Positions 49,312-58,370 of a DNA stretch of 64,000 nt are shown piece by piece. Both the position numbers and the translations under genes were made by a program. The notes under the pieces were generated by a model that saw only the letters and a program-made list of their open reading frames with translations, did not search any database and was not told the origin of the DNA. The stretch is from an uncultured Bacilli bacterium. GTDB lineage: Bacteria; Bacillota_I; Bacilli_A; RFN20; CAG-826. How positions within the stretch are numbered: the stretch's first letter is position 1; the number at the start of each line of letters is the position of its first letter. The stretch covers positions 1-64,000 of the forward strand of contig CALWDE010000006.1 of NCBI GenBank assembly GCA_944376605.1. The letters are read 5' to 3'.

Positions 49312-50343
49312 TTAAAAACTCTCTAAATCGCTTTCATGAGAAAGAATAAAATTTTGGTAAAAGCGATCTACATAATTGTGTTGGTTTGCAAAGGATAATT
49401 CTTGGTAAAATTGGCTCTTCTTTGGCAGTCTTTCTAGGAGATAAGCATTTCTCTTTTTTAACTTTTCAATAACATTTTTTGAGGGATATAAATCGCCCTT
49501 TTGAGAATTAAAAGATTTTGAAGTGAGCACTAAATTCCATATATCATCGCTATAAAGATACGTCCAAGGAATAACGTGATCTACAGATATATTGTCTAAA
49601 GCAATAATGGTGTCGGTATAAAAATCATAAATAGAAATGTTGTAATAGGCATCACATAGCGCCTTTTTATATCTCCCCAAATTATTTCTGTGAATTTCCT
49701 CTTTTGAAGCAGCAATCACCTTTTGTGCTATTCGAGGACAATCATTAAATCTTTCTAAAATACTAACCCATTTTAAATTATCAATATCCACTAAAATATC
49801 GTAGTATTGCTGCAATAATTTCACTTGATCGTCTGAAAAATAAATAGCACGTTCCCCTTTTTGATATTCATAGAGTTGTACGATTTTAGAGTCGATATTT
49901 TTAAAACGGAAAGCAACGTTCTGAGGAAAAACATTTGTTATGTCTTTAATTGTTTTTTCATAGACACTTTTCTTTTCGACATTTTCTTCAAAAAAACACA
50001 AAGCATCAGAAAACCATATGGGTTTCTTCAAATTAATTATATAAAAATAGGAATCTATAAGTTTTTTAACATGTTGCACAATAACAGGAGCCTCTTTTCT
50101 TTTAGATGGTGTGCTCTGTTTTAAATCAAAAAAACAAATTTGATTCCAGTAATAGCGAATAACCCTTCTTGCAATGCTATCAAAAGTAACTTGAACACGA
50201 TTTTGAAAAATAAAAAAGTCATTTTGGTGGAGACAGTCAAGAATCGCTCTTGCCCATGCAGGTTTATAAGTATTGTCAAAATGCATATTTTCCAACACTC
50301 TAATCCATTCACGAATATAAAAAGGGAGCGAATAGGTTTCCAT
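49312..50343 (-). CDS. HNH endonuclease-domain protein next to the Dnd-linked operon
   Basis: The 343-aa protein has a C-terminal HNH-type motif at about residues 252-288: SVDHVIPWTYLYSDDIW followed by NLVLTSKSFNSQKGD, with the D-H and N...N...K spacing of the HNH fold. The N-terminal 240 residues (FYIREWIRVLENMHF, TYKPAWARAILDCLH) resemble helper domains of HNH restriction proteins, but no sulfur-binding domain could be recognised by eye. It is on the same strand, 205 nt upstream of the Dnd-linked operon. TATGAT (50355-50350) ends 6 nt before the ATG, so leaderless initiation is likely. A link with phosphorothioation is inferred from location. Confidence 0.75.
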   Translation of the reverse strand: METYSLPFYIREWIRVLENMHFDNTYKPAWARAILDCLHQNDFFIFQNRVQVTFDSIARRVIRYYWNQICFFDLKQSTPSKRKEAPVIVQHVKKLIDSYFYIINLKKPIWFSDALCFFEENVEKKSVYEKTIKDITNVFPQNVAFRFKNIDSKIVQLYEYQKGERAIYFSDDQVKLLQQYYDILVDIDNLKWVSILERFNDCPRIAQKVIAASKEEIHRNNLGRYKKALCDAYYNISIYDFYTDTIIALDNISVDHVIPWTYLYSDDIWNLVLTSKSFNSQKGDLYPSKNVIEKLKKRNAYLLERLPKKSQFYQELSFANQHNYVDRFYQNFILSHESDLESF

Positions 50344-50375
50344 GATTGAATCATAAAAGAGAAAGAGCTTCCGTT

Positions 50376-50939
50376 CTAGTCTTCTCTTCTTAGAATCGCA
50401 TTGACCCAGTTTATGTTTCTTTCCCCTAATTGGTCCTTAGTTAAGAAAAGCTTCTCCGCAACAAAGGGGGTATGCGAAAGAAATTCTTCGAAAGAAGATA
50501 AGGTGAAATCATGGTAATAACGCCCATCTCTTTCTCCAGTAAAGTTGCCTTCTTTGAAGCTACAGTAAAGCACTCCACCCTTTTTTAAGGCACAATATAA
50601 GCGAAAGAAAACATCACTAAGATTTTGGCAATGAAGTAAAGACGCAGAAGCCCATATCGCGTCATATTTTTCTTTTTCTTCCAAATCTTCTACCTTCTTA
50701 AAAAAGACAAGAAATCCCTCTAAAGAAGCCTCTTTTACAAAGGTTTTGCAAGAATCAATTCCTTCTACCTCATAGCCAAGAGAGGAAAAATAAGCCATAT
50801 CACGGCAGGAGGCAAAACCAACGTCCAAAATTTTTGCCTTTTTCGGCAAATAAGATAAAAAGATTGCGTAAAGAGAAGACATATCTACTTTTCTCGCTTG
50901 AGAGAGATATTCTTCTGCATGCTCCTCATAATAATTCAT
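50376..50939 (-). CDS. Class I SAM-dependent methyltransferase
   Basis: The 187-aa protein begins YYEEHAEEYLSQARKV and carries motif I ILDVGFASCRDMAYF (about residues 37-51; DVGxxxCRD type), motif II VEGIDSCKTFV, and IWASASLLHC (about 92-101). The length and lack of other domains place it with TehB/UbiE-like small-molecule methyltransferases. The substrate is unknown. It is 32 nt downstream of the convergent-direction HNH gene but on the same strand upstream of it, so it could be co-transcribed; its own promoter was not clear. Confidence 0.8.
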   Translation of the reverse strand: MNYYEEHAEEYLSQARKVDMSSLYAIFLSYLPKKAKILDVGFASCRDMAYFSSLGYEVEGIDSCKTFVKEASLEGFLVFFKKVEDLEEKEKYDAIWASASLLHCQNLSDVFFRLYCALKKGGVLYCSFKEGNFTGERDGRYYHDFTLSSFEEFLSHTPFVAEKLFLTKDQLGERNINWVNAILRRED

Positions 50940-50971
50940 CGACTTTATTCTGCCTTTGGGGCTTATTAAGG

Positions 50972-50999
50972 TAAAGAAAAAGGCAGGTTTCCCTGCCTC
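50972..50999 (-). terminator. Terminator of the glycan-use operon
   Basis: Minus strand GGCAGG-GAAA-CCTGCC followed by TTTTTCTTT. It is 20 nt after the stop of the first CE2 esterase gene (51019). Confidence 0.88.
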
Positions 51000-51018
51000 T
51001 TTCGTAGTGGGTTACCAG

Positions 51019-54000
51019 TTATTTTCTCTTTATAAGATAAATCGTAACACCTGCAATTAAAGCCAAAGCAGCAACTCCACCAATTGTTCCGCCAACAATA
51101 GCAGGAACGTTCATACCGCCTTCAGCAGGAGCATCGCCCCCTTCGCTACTAGAAGAACTATTTCCATCGCTAGAAGAAGATGGCTCGCTCGAGCTTATCG
51201 TCGAACTGCTTGAAGAAGAATCAGAGGGCAAAGAAGAGCTAACCTCTTCCCAAGTGGCGTAAACATGAATATCGCCATTTGGCATTTGTTCAAAAGGAAT
51301 ATCCCACCCTGTGAAAATATATCCTTCCTTTGTCGGATCAATAGCAGGAAGAGAGATAGGAGCTCCCACTTCTACTTCCATCTCTTCATAAGCTTCGCTA
51401 TCGCCTTCATTTAAGTAGAAAGAGACGGTCCACTTATTTAGTTCCACTCCGCTTACAGTAAGTACAATATTTTCTTCTACATTTTCAAGAAGATAACTGC
51501 CGTCAGCTAAAGCAGAAAGCACTTTTCCGTTCGCTTCTACGGTAATAGAACTCTTTGAGTAGTAATCCTCTAAAGTAATACCAAAGGCAAGATCATCACC
51601 TTTTAAGACTACTTCAGGAAGACTAGTAAACTGATAACCAGTGCCATTTTCTCCAGTGATAGTGCACTCTTCTAAAGCATTTTCTTCTACAAGCTGTAAA
51701 TAATCGTAATTAATCCAACCACCAGAATTTAAGGCGCTCGTAATAGTGATGGTGTGATTACCACGTGCCAAATCGACACCCACAGAGGCATATTGCCCGT
51801 GTCCTCCACACCAGTCATTTGTATTTAAATTATTGAGTTCCAACCACTCCCCATCATCAATGCGATAGGCAATATTTGTGCTTGTACTTGTAGCATAACC
51901 AAGACGCATTTCGTAATGGGCAGAAGAAGGTGCATTCACATCAAAACGTAGATAGCTAATGTTAGATAAATCCTCAGCAATCTCGTCGGTCGAATTAGGA
52001 TAATTTGGATTACTTGTGTCGTATCCCATCGAACCAACATATGCACCATTAGACCAGAACTGCTCACCTTCAGCGCTTGAAACACTTCCTCCCTGCCGAT
52101 AAGCATCTTCTGCTTCATAAGTTTCATACTGGTAGCGGCGGACATAAGGATCATCTCTCCCAAGCATTTCCGCTACCTTTTTAGAAAGAATAGAAGCCAT
52201 TTCGTCATGATTTAAAGCATTTGGATGGCCACTATCTCCGTGCATTAGTTGAGGGAATTCCACAAAAGCAATATTCTCATCTCCAATTCCTTCAATAGCG
52301 CTGCGATACTCTTCGATGTAGTCACGATTAAAGAAAGAGCCGTAGCAAAAGATAATCTTTGCTTTGGGATAAGCTTCTCTTAAAGTGGCAGCAAAGCTTG
52401 TTGCTTCCCTTGTAAAATCATCAATACTCGTACCAAAGGTCGACATAATTGCCTGCCCAAGGTCATTGGAACCAAGCCCTACCACCATTACATCCGGGGC
52501 ATCGTTTTCTCTTAAAGTGTTGGAGTCACGGAAATAAGACTGATACTTCCAAATATCTTTCATTTGGTTTTCTTGGGAAGCAGCCCAGCCATTTTCTGAG
52601 TTATACCCCTCCATTAAACCTCTTCCCGATGTAGCGAGAATATCAAAGGAAGCTCCATAGGCTTTTGAGAGAAGAACAGCATACCCTTCGTACACATTTT
52701 CGTCCCCTAAAGAGATTTGATTTGCCGCAGTAATAGAGTCCCCTAAAAATTCAAATTTAAGGGAGTCCTCTTGCTGAGAAGGCTTCGTGATACTTGCCTC
52801 TTCATCAATTGATAAACTTGTAATGGAGGCAAGATTACCAGCAGCTTCACTAGTCTTATAAAGAGAAATGGTTCTTTCTCCCTCAGGTAAATCAGTGAAA
52901 AGAGTCATCGAAGAGGAAAGAGAAACGTAATGAGAAAATTCCCCGTCTACTTCCACGGCATAACGGCTATTCTGATTGTTTCCAAGCACAGAAGCATTTA
53001 ACAAAATATCACCGCTTCCGTGATGAACAAAAGAAATGCCACTTCCAGACCAGTCGGTAGTAATCTCTCCTGTTATCTCTAAACTTCTTCCGTGAATCGT
53101 AACGAGGTTTTTAAGCTCCTCGGCAGAAATTACTTTTAGTCCTGAAGCAGGATCTTCATCCACTTCACTTGACTCTCTTACTTCATGAATTTGAATGGAA
53201 GCACCAGAAGTATCGCCGCTTAAGCGCATATAATTTTCTTCTTCAGGCAAAAAACCAATACGATCTAACTGATAAGAAGGAAGGTGAACTGTTACTTTTT
53301 CCCCAACAGGATAAGAAGATAAATCCACATTAAATCCTGCCTCAATTCCTCCTATTTCTACACGAAGCGTGGCATTAGAGCCAGAAAGTACTGTTAAATC
53401 AACATCGAGAGAATGCGTCGAACTAGCAGGAGTTAAAAACAAGATTGCCGCGCCTTCATAGTCAGCGCTTGTATCGTAAGGGAGTCCTCCGTAGCTAATA
53501 TCCGCTTCCGCGTCAAAAAGAAGAGAGAAATCGGAAAGATGAGTAGCTTGGAAAAGCATGTCTTCTTGTTGATAAGTGCCTTCTTCTATTGAGGAGGGGA
53601 AAGAAACATTCAGTTCGTTAGGTAAATCAAATGTCTCTACTCTCCCCCACTGATTCACTTGGAAGACAACAACGTTTTTCCCTTCTTCTAAATTTAAAGT
53701 GATTTCACTAGATCCTCCTGCCCAGTTATTGCTTGGCAAGGTCATACTTTGAACGTTATCCTGAGAGTTTGTATAAACATTCATCGCATAATCGCCAGAA
53801 GCGTAATGAATGACAGCTTGATAAGCACCAGCACTAGGAGCTTCAATCACCCAGCGAGAATAAGAGGCTTCATTAGAAGATAAATTTGGCATCAAATTTT
53901 GTTGCCAATTGGTCCCAAAACCTACTCTTTCCTGGCCGTAATTTCCTCCGTCTGTAGCCGGATAACGGACGTGAGCAAGATAGGAATATTCAATAAACGA

Positions 54001-54102
54001 ATAAGAAGTAGCATTTTCTGCTGCTAAAGCAGGGAGCTCTCCTCCGATAGAGGAGGCTCCTAGTGCAGCAGCAAGAAGTAACAAAGAAAAATGAATACTC
54101 AT
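51019..54102 (-). CDS. Large membrane-anchored CE2-type SGNH esterase with CBM and InlB-like repeat
   Basis: The 1027-aa protein has a signal peptide (about residues 1-28), an N-terminal beta domain, a CE2-type jelly roll and SGNH hydrolase core: FEFLGDSITAAN (Ser about 455), VVGLGSNDLG (Asn about 546) and GDSGHPNALNHDE (His about 627). A CBM35-like domain follows (about 660-810, TYEAEDAYRQGGSV and GGWINYDYLQL), then an InlB B-repeat (about 890-950), a Ser-rich linker, and a C-terminal membrane helix with IKRK. It should be exposed on the cell surface and deacetylate glycans such as acetyl-xylan. The start overlaps the paralogue upstream (ATGA). Confidence 0.87.
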   Translation of the reverse strand: MSIHFSLLLLAAALGASSIGGELPALAAENATSYSFIEYSYLAHVRYPATDGGNYGQERVGFGTNWQQNLMPNLSSNEASYSRWVIEAPSAGAYQAVIHYASGDYAMNVYTNSQDNVQSMTLPSNNWAGGSSEITLNLEEGKNVVVFQVNQWGRVETFDLPNELNVSFPSSIEEGTYQQEDMLFQATHLSDFSLLFDAEADISYGGLPYDTSADYEGAAILFLTPASSTHSLDVDLTVLSGSNATLRVEIGGIEAGFNVDLSSYPVGEKVTVHLPSYQLDRIGFLPEEENYMRLSGDTSGASIQIHEVRESSEVDEDPASGLKVISAEELKNLVTIHGRSLEITGEITTDWSGSGISFVHHGSGDILLNASVLGNNQNSRYAVEVDGEFSHYVSLSSSMTLFTDLPEGERTISLYKTSEAAGNLASITSLSIDEEASITKPSQQEDSLKFEFLGDSITAANQISLGDENVYEGYAVLLSKAYGASFDILATSGRGLMEGYNSENGWAASQENQMKDIWKYQSYFRDSNTLRENDAPDVMVVGLGSNDLGQAIMSTFGTSIDDFTREATSFAATLREAYPKAKIIFCYGSFFNRDYIEEYRSAIEGIGDENIAFVEFPQLMHGDSGHPNALNHDEMASILSKKVAEMLGRDDPYVRRYQYETYEAEDAYRQGGSVSSAEGEQFWSNGAYVGSMGYDTSNPNYPNSTDEIAEDLSNISYLRFDVNAPSSAHYEMRLGYATSTSTNIAYRIDDGEWLELNNLNTNDWCGGHGQYASVGVDLARGNHTITITSALNSGGWINYDYLQLVEENALEECTITGENGTGYQFTSLPEVVLKGDDLAFGITLEDYYSKSSITVEANGKVLSALADGSYLLENVEENIVLTVSGVELNKWTVSFYLNEGDSEAYEEMEVEVGAPISLPAIDPTKEGYIFTGWDIPFEQMPNGDIHVYATWEEVSSSLPSDSSSSSSTISSSEPSSSSDGNSSSSSEGGDAPAEGGMNVPAIVGGTIGGVAALALIAGVTIYLIKRK

Positions 54103-56990
54103 AACGCTTTCCTCTTCTTGCGATAGACAAGATACCCAGTTGCAAGTAAGGCAATACCTGCACTAATGGAAATACCTAAAATAAGAGGTAAATAATCATT
54201 TCCATTATTAAAATCTGCAGAATCAGAATGCATAGGAACATTAATCTTCTCAGCTACTCTGCCCTGCGAAGAAACTAAGAAATCACGGTAATCATACTTT
54301 GCTTGAATATAGGAATATCTCTCCCGTAAAGCAAAATATTTAGGAGAAGAAACTAGAAGACTCTTTGCTTCATCGCTTAACGCTTCAAAAGAAGTAGCAA
54401 GTTCTTCCCATGTATCAGAAGGGAAAATAGCCTCTCCAGAAGGATCGCAGCTTTCTCCCGTAATAGAAAGGAAGCTCTCACTATAAGAATCAGCTTCTAG
54501 AACGGAAGTGGAAGAAGATAAATATAAGGTATTCACGTAATCGTAGTTCAGCCAGCCAGAACCAATTGGACCAGTCATAATAAGAGTATGGGTTCCTGCG
54601 GTTAGAGAAACTTGAGAGACAGCATAATGGCCATGCCCACCGCACCAGTCATCGGTATTAAGATTTTCTACTAATGTGTAGTCTCCACCATCAACATTAT
54701 AGGCAATGTCTGTGTCAACCTCTGTGGCGTAGCCGATTTGTAATTCATACACGCCATCTTTTTCTACTTCAATTTGAAGCTTGATATGGCTGACATTGCT
54801 TCCATCTGAAGCAATTTCGTCAAGAGAAAAAGAATTAGATGAGAAGCTACCCACATAAGCACTTCCAGACCAGTTTTGTCCTGCACCAGGCGCTTCTGTA
54901 GAGATAGAAGCACCTTCTAACTCTCCCTTTTCTGCCTCATAACTCTTCCAGTCGAAGCGGCGTGTATAAGGATCTTCTTCTCCAGTCATCTCACTATAAA
55001 GACGAGAAATTTCTTGTGCAATGTAGTCATGTTGATAATAAGAAGGATGTCCGCCTTGTCCTTGAAGTTGAGGAGGGAAATCTAAGAAAGCAACATCAGG
55101 ATTATTCATCCCTTCAATAGCAGCGCGGAAAGTCTCTGCTGCTGTAGCTGTATGAACGGTTCCAAGACCCCAAGTGAAGATAATTTTGGTAGAAGGATAT
55201 TGTTCCTTTAGCGTTTCTAAGTAACTAACTGCCGCGGCAGCAACATCTTCTTCTGTATTACCAAAAGTGTCACAAACACCAAGGTCATTATTTCCTAAAT
55301 TCGTAACAATTAAATCAGGGACATAAGAATCTAAATCATATTCTGCACTTTCATCACGGAAATAAGAGGTTTTTGTCCAAATATCAGAGATTTGCTTGGT
55401 ATTATCGGCAGCCCAACTGCTTTCTCCTAGCGTTCCTTGAATAACGCCTCTACCAGAAACGGAAACAAACTCGCTATCCGCATTCCAGGCTTTCGCAAGT
55501 AAAGTTGCAAACGCTTGATATTGATCTTCGTCGCCATCCGCGTTCATCTGATTGCCGCAGATAATCGAAGCTCCAAGGAAAAGCATCTTCTTTGTAGTGG
55601 TAGACTCTGCTTTACTTAAAACTCCCTCTCCCTCCGTAAGAGGAACATGTGTTAGAGAATTTAAGGTTACTAAGTTCCCATTCGCTTCGCTTGTTTTATA
55701 TAACCGAATCCTAGTAAGTTCTTCAGGTAAATTCGAGACAATAAGGGAATCGCTTCCTGGAGCAAAATAATGAGAGAATTCCCCATTAATCTCTACTGCA
55801 AAGCGGGTATTAGAAGAGTTAGAGATAACATCAAAATTGCCGCGAACCTCTCCCCCTCCTTCGACATTAAATTCAATTCCTGCTCCAGACCAGTCTAAAG
55901 CAATCCCTTGCTCTAAAGGAAGAGAACGTCCATGAACAAGAAGAGCGTTTTTTAGCGCCTCTCCTTCATATACGATTCCTTCCACTACGACAGGTTCTTC
56001 ATCAATAACATTAGACTCTCTCATTTCAAGTACTCGAATTTCTTGAGAAGAAACTGGGTTTGTAATACGTAATTTTGTCTCTTCTCCTGCTACAAAACCT
56101 AAATCCTCGAGGAAGTAGGAAGGAAGATGAAGCGTTTCTTCTCCGCCTTGGTTTTGGGAAACGAAAGTGTAATCACCTTCAACACCATCTAAAGAAAAGC
56201 GTAGAGTATTTTCTAATCCTGTTGTTTCATCTACTTGAATAACAAAATCTAAAGATTTAGTGTCGTTTTGCGGGATAAATGAAAGCGTTGCAGCGCCTTC
56301 ATATTCGGAAGACCCATCTTGCTTAAGATAAGTAAATTCAGGAAAAATATCGGGGTTCCACAGGGATTCTTCAGGATTTTCAACCCAGGTACAATTCCAA
56401 GTAAAATCTGCCTGATTATAAACACCCTCTTCTTGCGAGGAGAAATCAACAAGGGTCAATGTATCATCCAAAGATAAAGTGACAAGATTTCCCCAACTGT
56501 TAAACTGAATAACAATCGCATTTTTTCCTTCTTCAAGATTGAGAGAGATTGTCGAATATTGCAATTCAGTTTTGTTCCACCAACTCGTTTCACCTAAAGT
56601 AGTGCTTAAAGCATTTTCATATGAATTGGTATAAACAATAACCGGCAGATCCGCTGTAGCATCATACGTGCTAAGAGCAATGTTATATGTTCCTGCTGTA
56701 GGAGCTTCTACCACAAAACGAATGTACGAAGCTGTAGATGCGTATAAAGAAGGAATTGAGTTTTGTTGATAGTTTGTTGCAATAGTATTAACAAATTCAG
56801 AAGAAATAGTAGTAGGTACTTTCTCTTCTAACGCCTTAGCGTGAATATTTTGTACACTCGAATACAGAGAGTACTCCGTCATTCCTTCAGGAGCAGCGGC
56901 TTTCCCAATGATTAATGGGGGGGTGAAATTCTGTATCGCTATTGGTAACGTTAACATTGCACCAATAGCGAAAAGCGTTAATCGTTTCAT
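54099..56990 (-). CDS. Large membrane-anchored CE2-like esterase, second paralogue
   Basis: The 963-aa protein shares the CE2 and CBM35-like domain order of 51019-54102 but lacks the InlB repeat and Ser linker. Its SGNH core is altered: the GDS motif reads FLGASIICGN (Asp to Ala, Ser at about 475 kept), the Asn segment NLGNNDLG is intact, and the His segment reads GQGGHPSYYQHD, with Gln where the first copy has Asp. A C-terminal helix and KKRKAL anchor it. A signal peptide with seven C in its coding strand sits at the start. AAGGAGG lies 8 nt before the ATG. Activity is less certain than in the first copy. Confidence 0.82.
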   Translation of the reverse strand: MKRLTLFAIGAMLTLPIAIQNFTPPLIIGKAAAPEGMTEYSLYSSVQNIHAKALEEKVPTTISSEFVNTIATNYQQNSIPSLYASTASYIRFVVEAPTAGTYNIALSTYDATADLPVIVYTNSYENALSTTLGETSWWNKTELQYSTISLNLEEGKNAIVIQFNSWGNLVTLSLDDTLTLVDFSSQEEGVYNQADFTWNCTWVENPEESLWNPDIFPEFTYLKQDGSSEYEGAATLSFIPQNDTKSLDFVIQVDETTGLENTLRFSLDGVEGDYTFVSQNQGGEETLHLPSYFLEDLGFVAGEETKLRITNPVSSQEIRVLEMRESNVIDEEPVVVEGIVYEGEALKNALLVHGRSLPLEQGIALDWSGAGIEFNVEGGGEVRGNFDVISNSSNTRFAVEINGEFSHYFAPGSDSLIVSNLPEELTRIRLYKTSEANGNLVTLNSLTHVPLTEGEGVLSKAESTTTKKMLFLGASIICGNQMNADGDEDQYQAFATLLAKAWNADSEFVSVSGRGVIQGTLGESSWAADNTKQISDIWTKTSYFRDESAEYDLDSYVPDLIVTNLGNNDLGVCDTFGNTEEDVAAAAVSYLETLKEQYPSTKIIFTWGLGTVHTATAAETFRAAIEGMNNPDVAFLDFPPQLQGQGGHPSYYQHDYIAQEISRLYSEMTGEEDPYTRRFDWKSYEAEKGELEGASISTEAPGAGQNWSGSAYVGSFSSNSFSLDEIASDGSNVSHIKLQIEVEKDGVYELQIGYATEVDTDIAYNVDGGDYTLVENLNTDDWCGGHGHYAVSQVSLTAGTHTLIMTGPIGSGWLNYDYVNTLYLSSSTSVLEADSYSESFLSITGESCDPSGEAIFPSDTWEELATSFEALSDEAKSLLVSSPKYFALRERYSYIQAKYDYRDFLVSSQGRVAEKINVPMHSDSADFNNGNDYLPLILGISISAGIALLATGYLVYRKKRKAL

Positions 56991-57003
56991 CGTAATTACC
57001 TCC

Positions 57004-58356
57004 TTATCTGTCGATGATAAACGTTGTTAATGAGTGGGAAGGTAGGGATATTTTTGCTCTTTGACCGTCGACAAGCAAAACTGCGTTTTGATTCCAACCG
57101 GTGTTGAGAACAAATAGAAGAATTTCTCCATTCGGATTTTCAAAGGCTAAAGTTTCGACATCTTTGCCAAAATCTGAAGAAGAATATAGAGCGGTCGCAC
57201 CACGCTTCAAAAAGCGTGAAAATTGACCAATATAATAAAAGGAAGGATTATAAATCACTTTCTTATTTCCTCTATGGTACATCACAGGTGCTTCACAATA
57301 ATTTTCCACCCATGTGGGGCCACCCTCTTCGTCTAAAACGATGTTCCAATCGAAAAAGGCTTCTGTATATCGATTAAAACCTTCCATAATGTTATGGGCA
57401 TATCTTTCTGCATGTTCCCATAAATCTGAAGTCGCTCTGCTTTCATCTTGATAGGCAATATTTGCAATTTCAACACATCCTTCGGTAAAAATAATGTGTT
57501 TATCCGGATGAAGTTCATGAGTCAAATTAATGTTATGGAAGGCGTCAGAAACGTACCAGTGATAACCAATACCCCATACTGCTTTATCCACCTCAGGATC
57601 AGATAGGGTAACGTTACTTCTACGCACCATTTCGTCTTTGTTGTGGTCCCAAATAAGCAGTTTTACAGAAATATTGTCTTCCTTAAACACGGGGAGAATA
57701 CCGTTTTTAATAATATCTCTTTCTTCTTCGGCGCTTACCTCCATACTCTCCCAAAGCTGATTCGCTTCAGGTTCATTTTGGATTGTAATTGCATCAATTT
57801 TAACTCCCCTATCCGCCATACCTTTGATGTAGAGAGCTAAATATTTAGCGTAGTCCAAGTAACACTCTTTTCTTAAATGTCCACCATAACAACGCTCCCC
57901 GTTCTCTTTCATATAGGAAGGTGGACACCAAGAAGAAGCTAAAATCTTCCAATCATTCCGATAAGGAAGTATTTCTCCTAAAAGAGGAAGAAGAAGTGAA
58001 TCTTCCTCCTTTAAGGAAAAGGAAGTTAAATCGTTTTGACCGTCTAAATAATCATATAGGTAGGTACCAAAATCCGTAGAAGAAATAGTCAAACGGAGCA
58101 AGGAATAATTCAGGCCATTTTCCGAGAAATATGCATCAAGAACTTCTTTTTTCTTTTCTTCTCCCATCAAAGAGAGATTTTCTTGACTTGCGCGTGTTAA
58201 AGCGCCTCCAAAACCAAGAAACTTTTGTCTCTTTTTCTTGGGATCAACATAAATAAGGCGGTTATTAAGAGAAACACCTTCTTCAAAATAGATAGGGCTT
58301 AACTCTGTAATCCTCTCTTGGCTGCGCCTGGTTGTTCTAAAGCGTCTAATTCTCAT
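57004..58356 (-). CDS. GH30-family glycoside hydrolase, cytoplasmic form
   Basis: The 450-aa protein has a GH30 barrel: FLGFGGALTRAS near residue 47, the acid/base Glu in ITIQNEPEANQ (about 195) and the nucleophile Glu in IIFTEGCVEIAN (about 292). A beta-side domain closes the protein. There is no signal peptide, so it acts inside the cell on imported oligosaccharides, likely beta-glucosides or xylo-oligosaccharides (beta-1,6-glucanase and beta-xylosidase types occur in the family). AAAGGA precedes the ATG. It sits between the esterases and the second GH30 in one run of genes. Confidence 0.9.
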   Translation of the reverse strand: MRIRRFRTTRRSQERITELSPIYFEEGVSLNNRLIYVDPKKKRQKFLGFGGALTRASQENLSLMGEEKKKEVLDAYFSENGLNYSLLRLTISSTDFGTYLYDYLDGQNDLTSFSLKEEDSLLLPLLGEILPYRNDWKILASSWCPPSYMKENGERCYGGHLRKECYLDYAKYLALYIKGMADRGVKIDAITIQNEPEANQLWESMEVSAEEERDIIKNGILPVFKEDNISVKLLIWDHNKDEMVRRSNVTLSDPEVDKAVWGIGYHWYVSDAFHNINLTHELHPDKHIIFTEGCVEIANIAYQDESRATSDLWEHAERYAHNIMEGFNRYTEAFFDWNIVLDEEGGPTWVENYCEAPVMYHRGNKKVIYNPSFYYIGQFSRFLKRGATALYSSSDFGKDVETLAFENPNGEILLFVLNTGWNQNAVLLVDGQRAKISLPSHSLTTFIIDR

Positions 58357-58370
58357 AAAAATCCTTTCTT

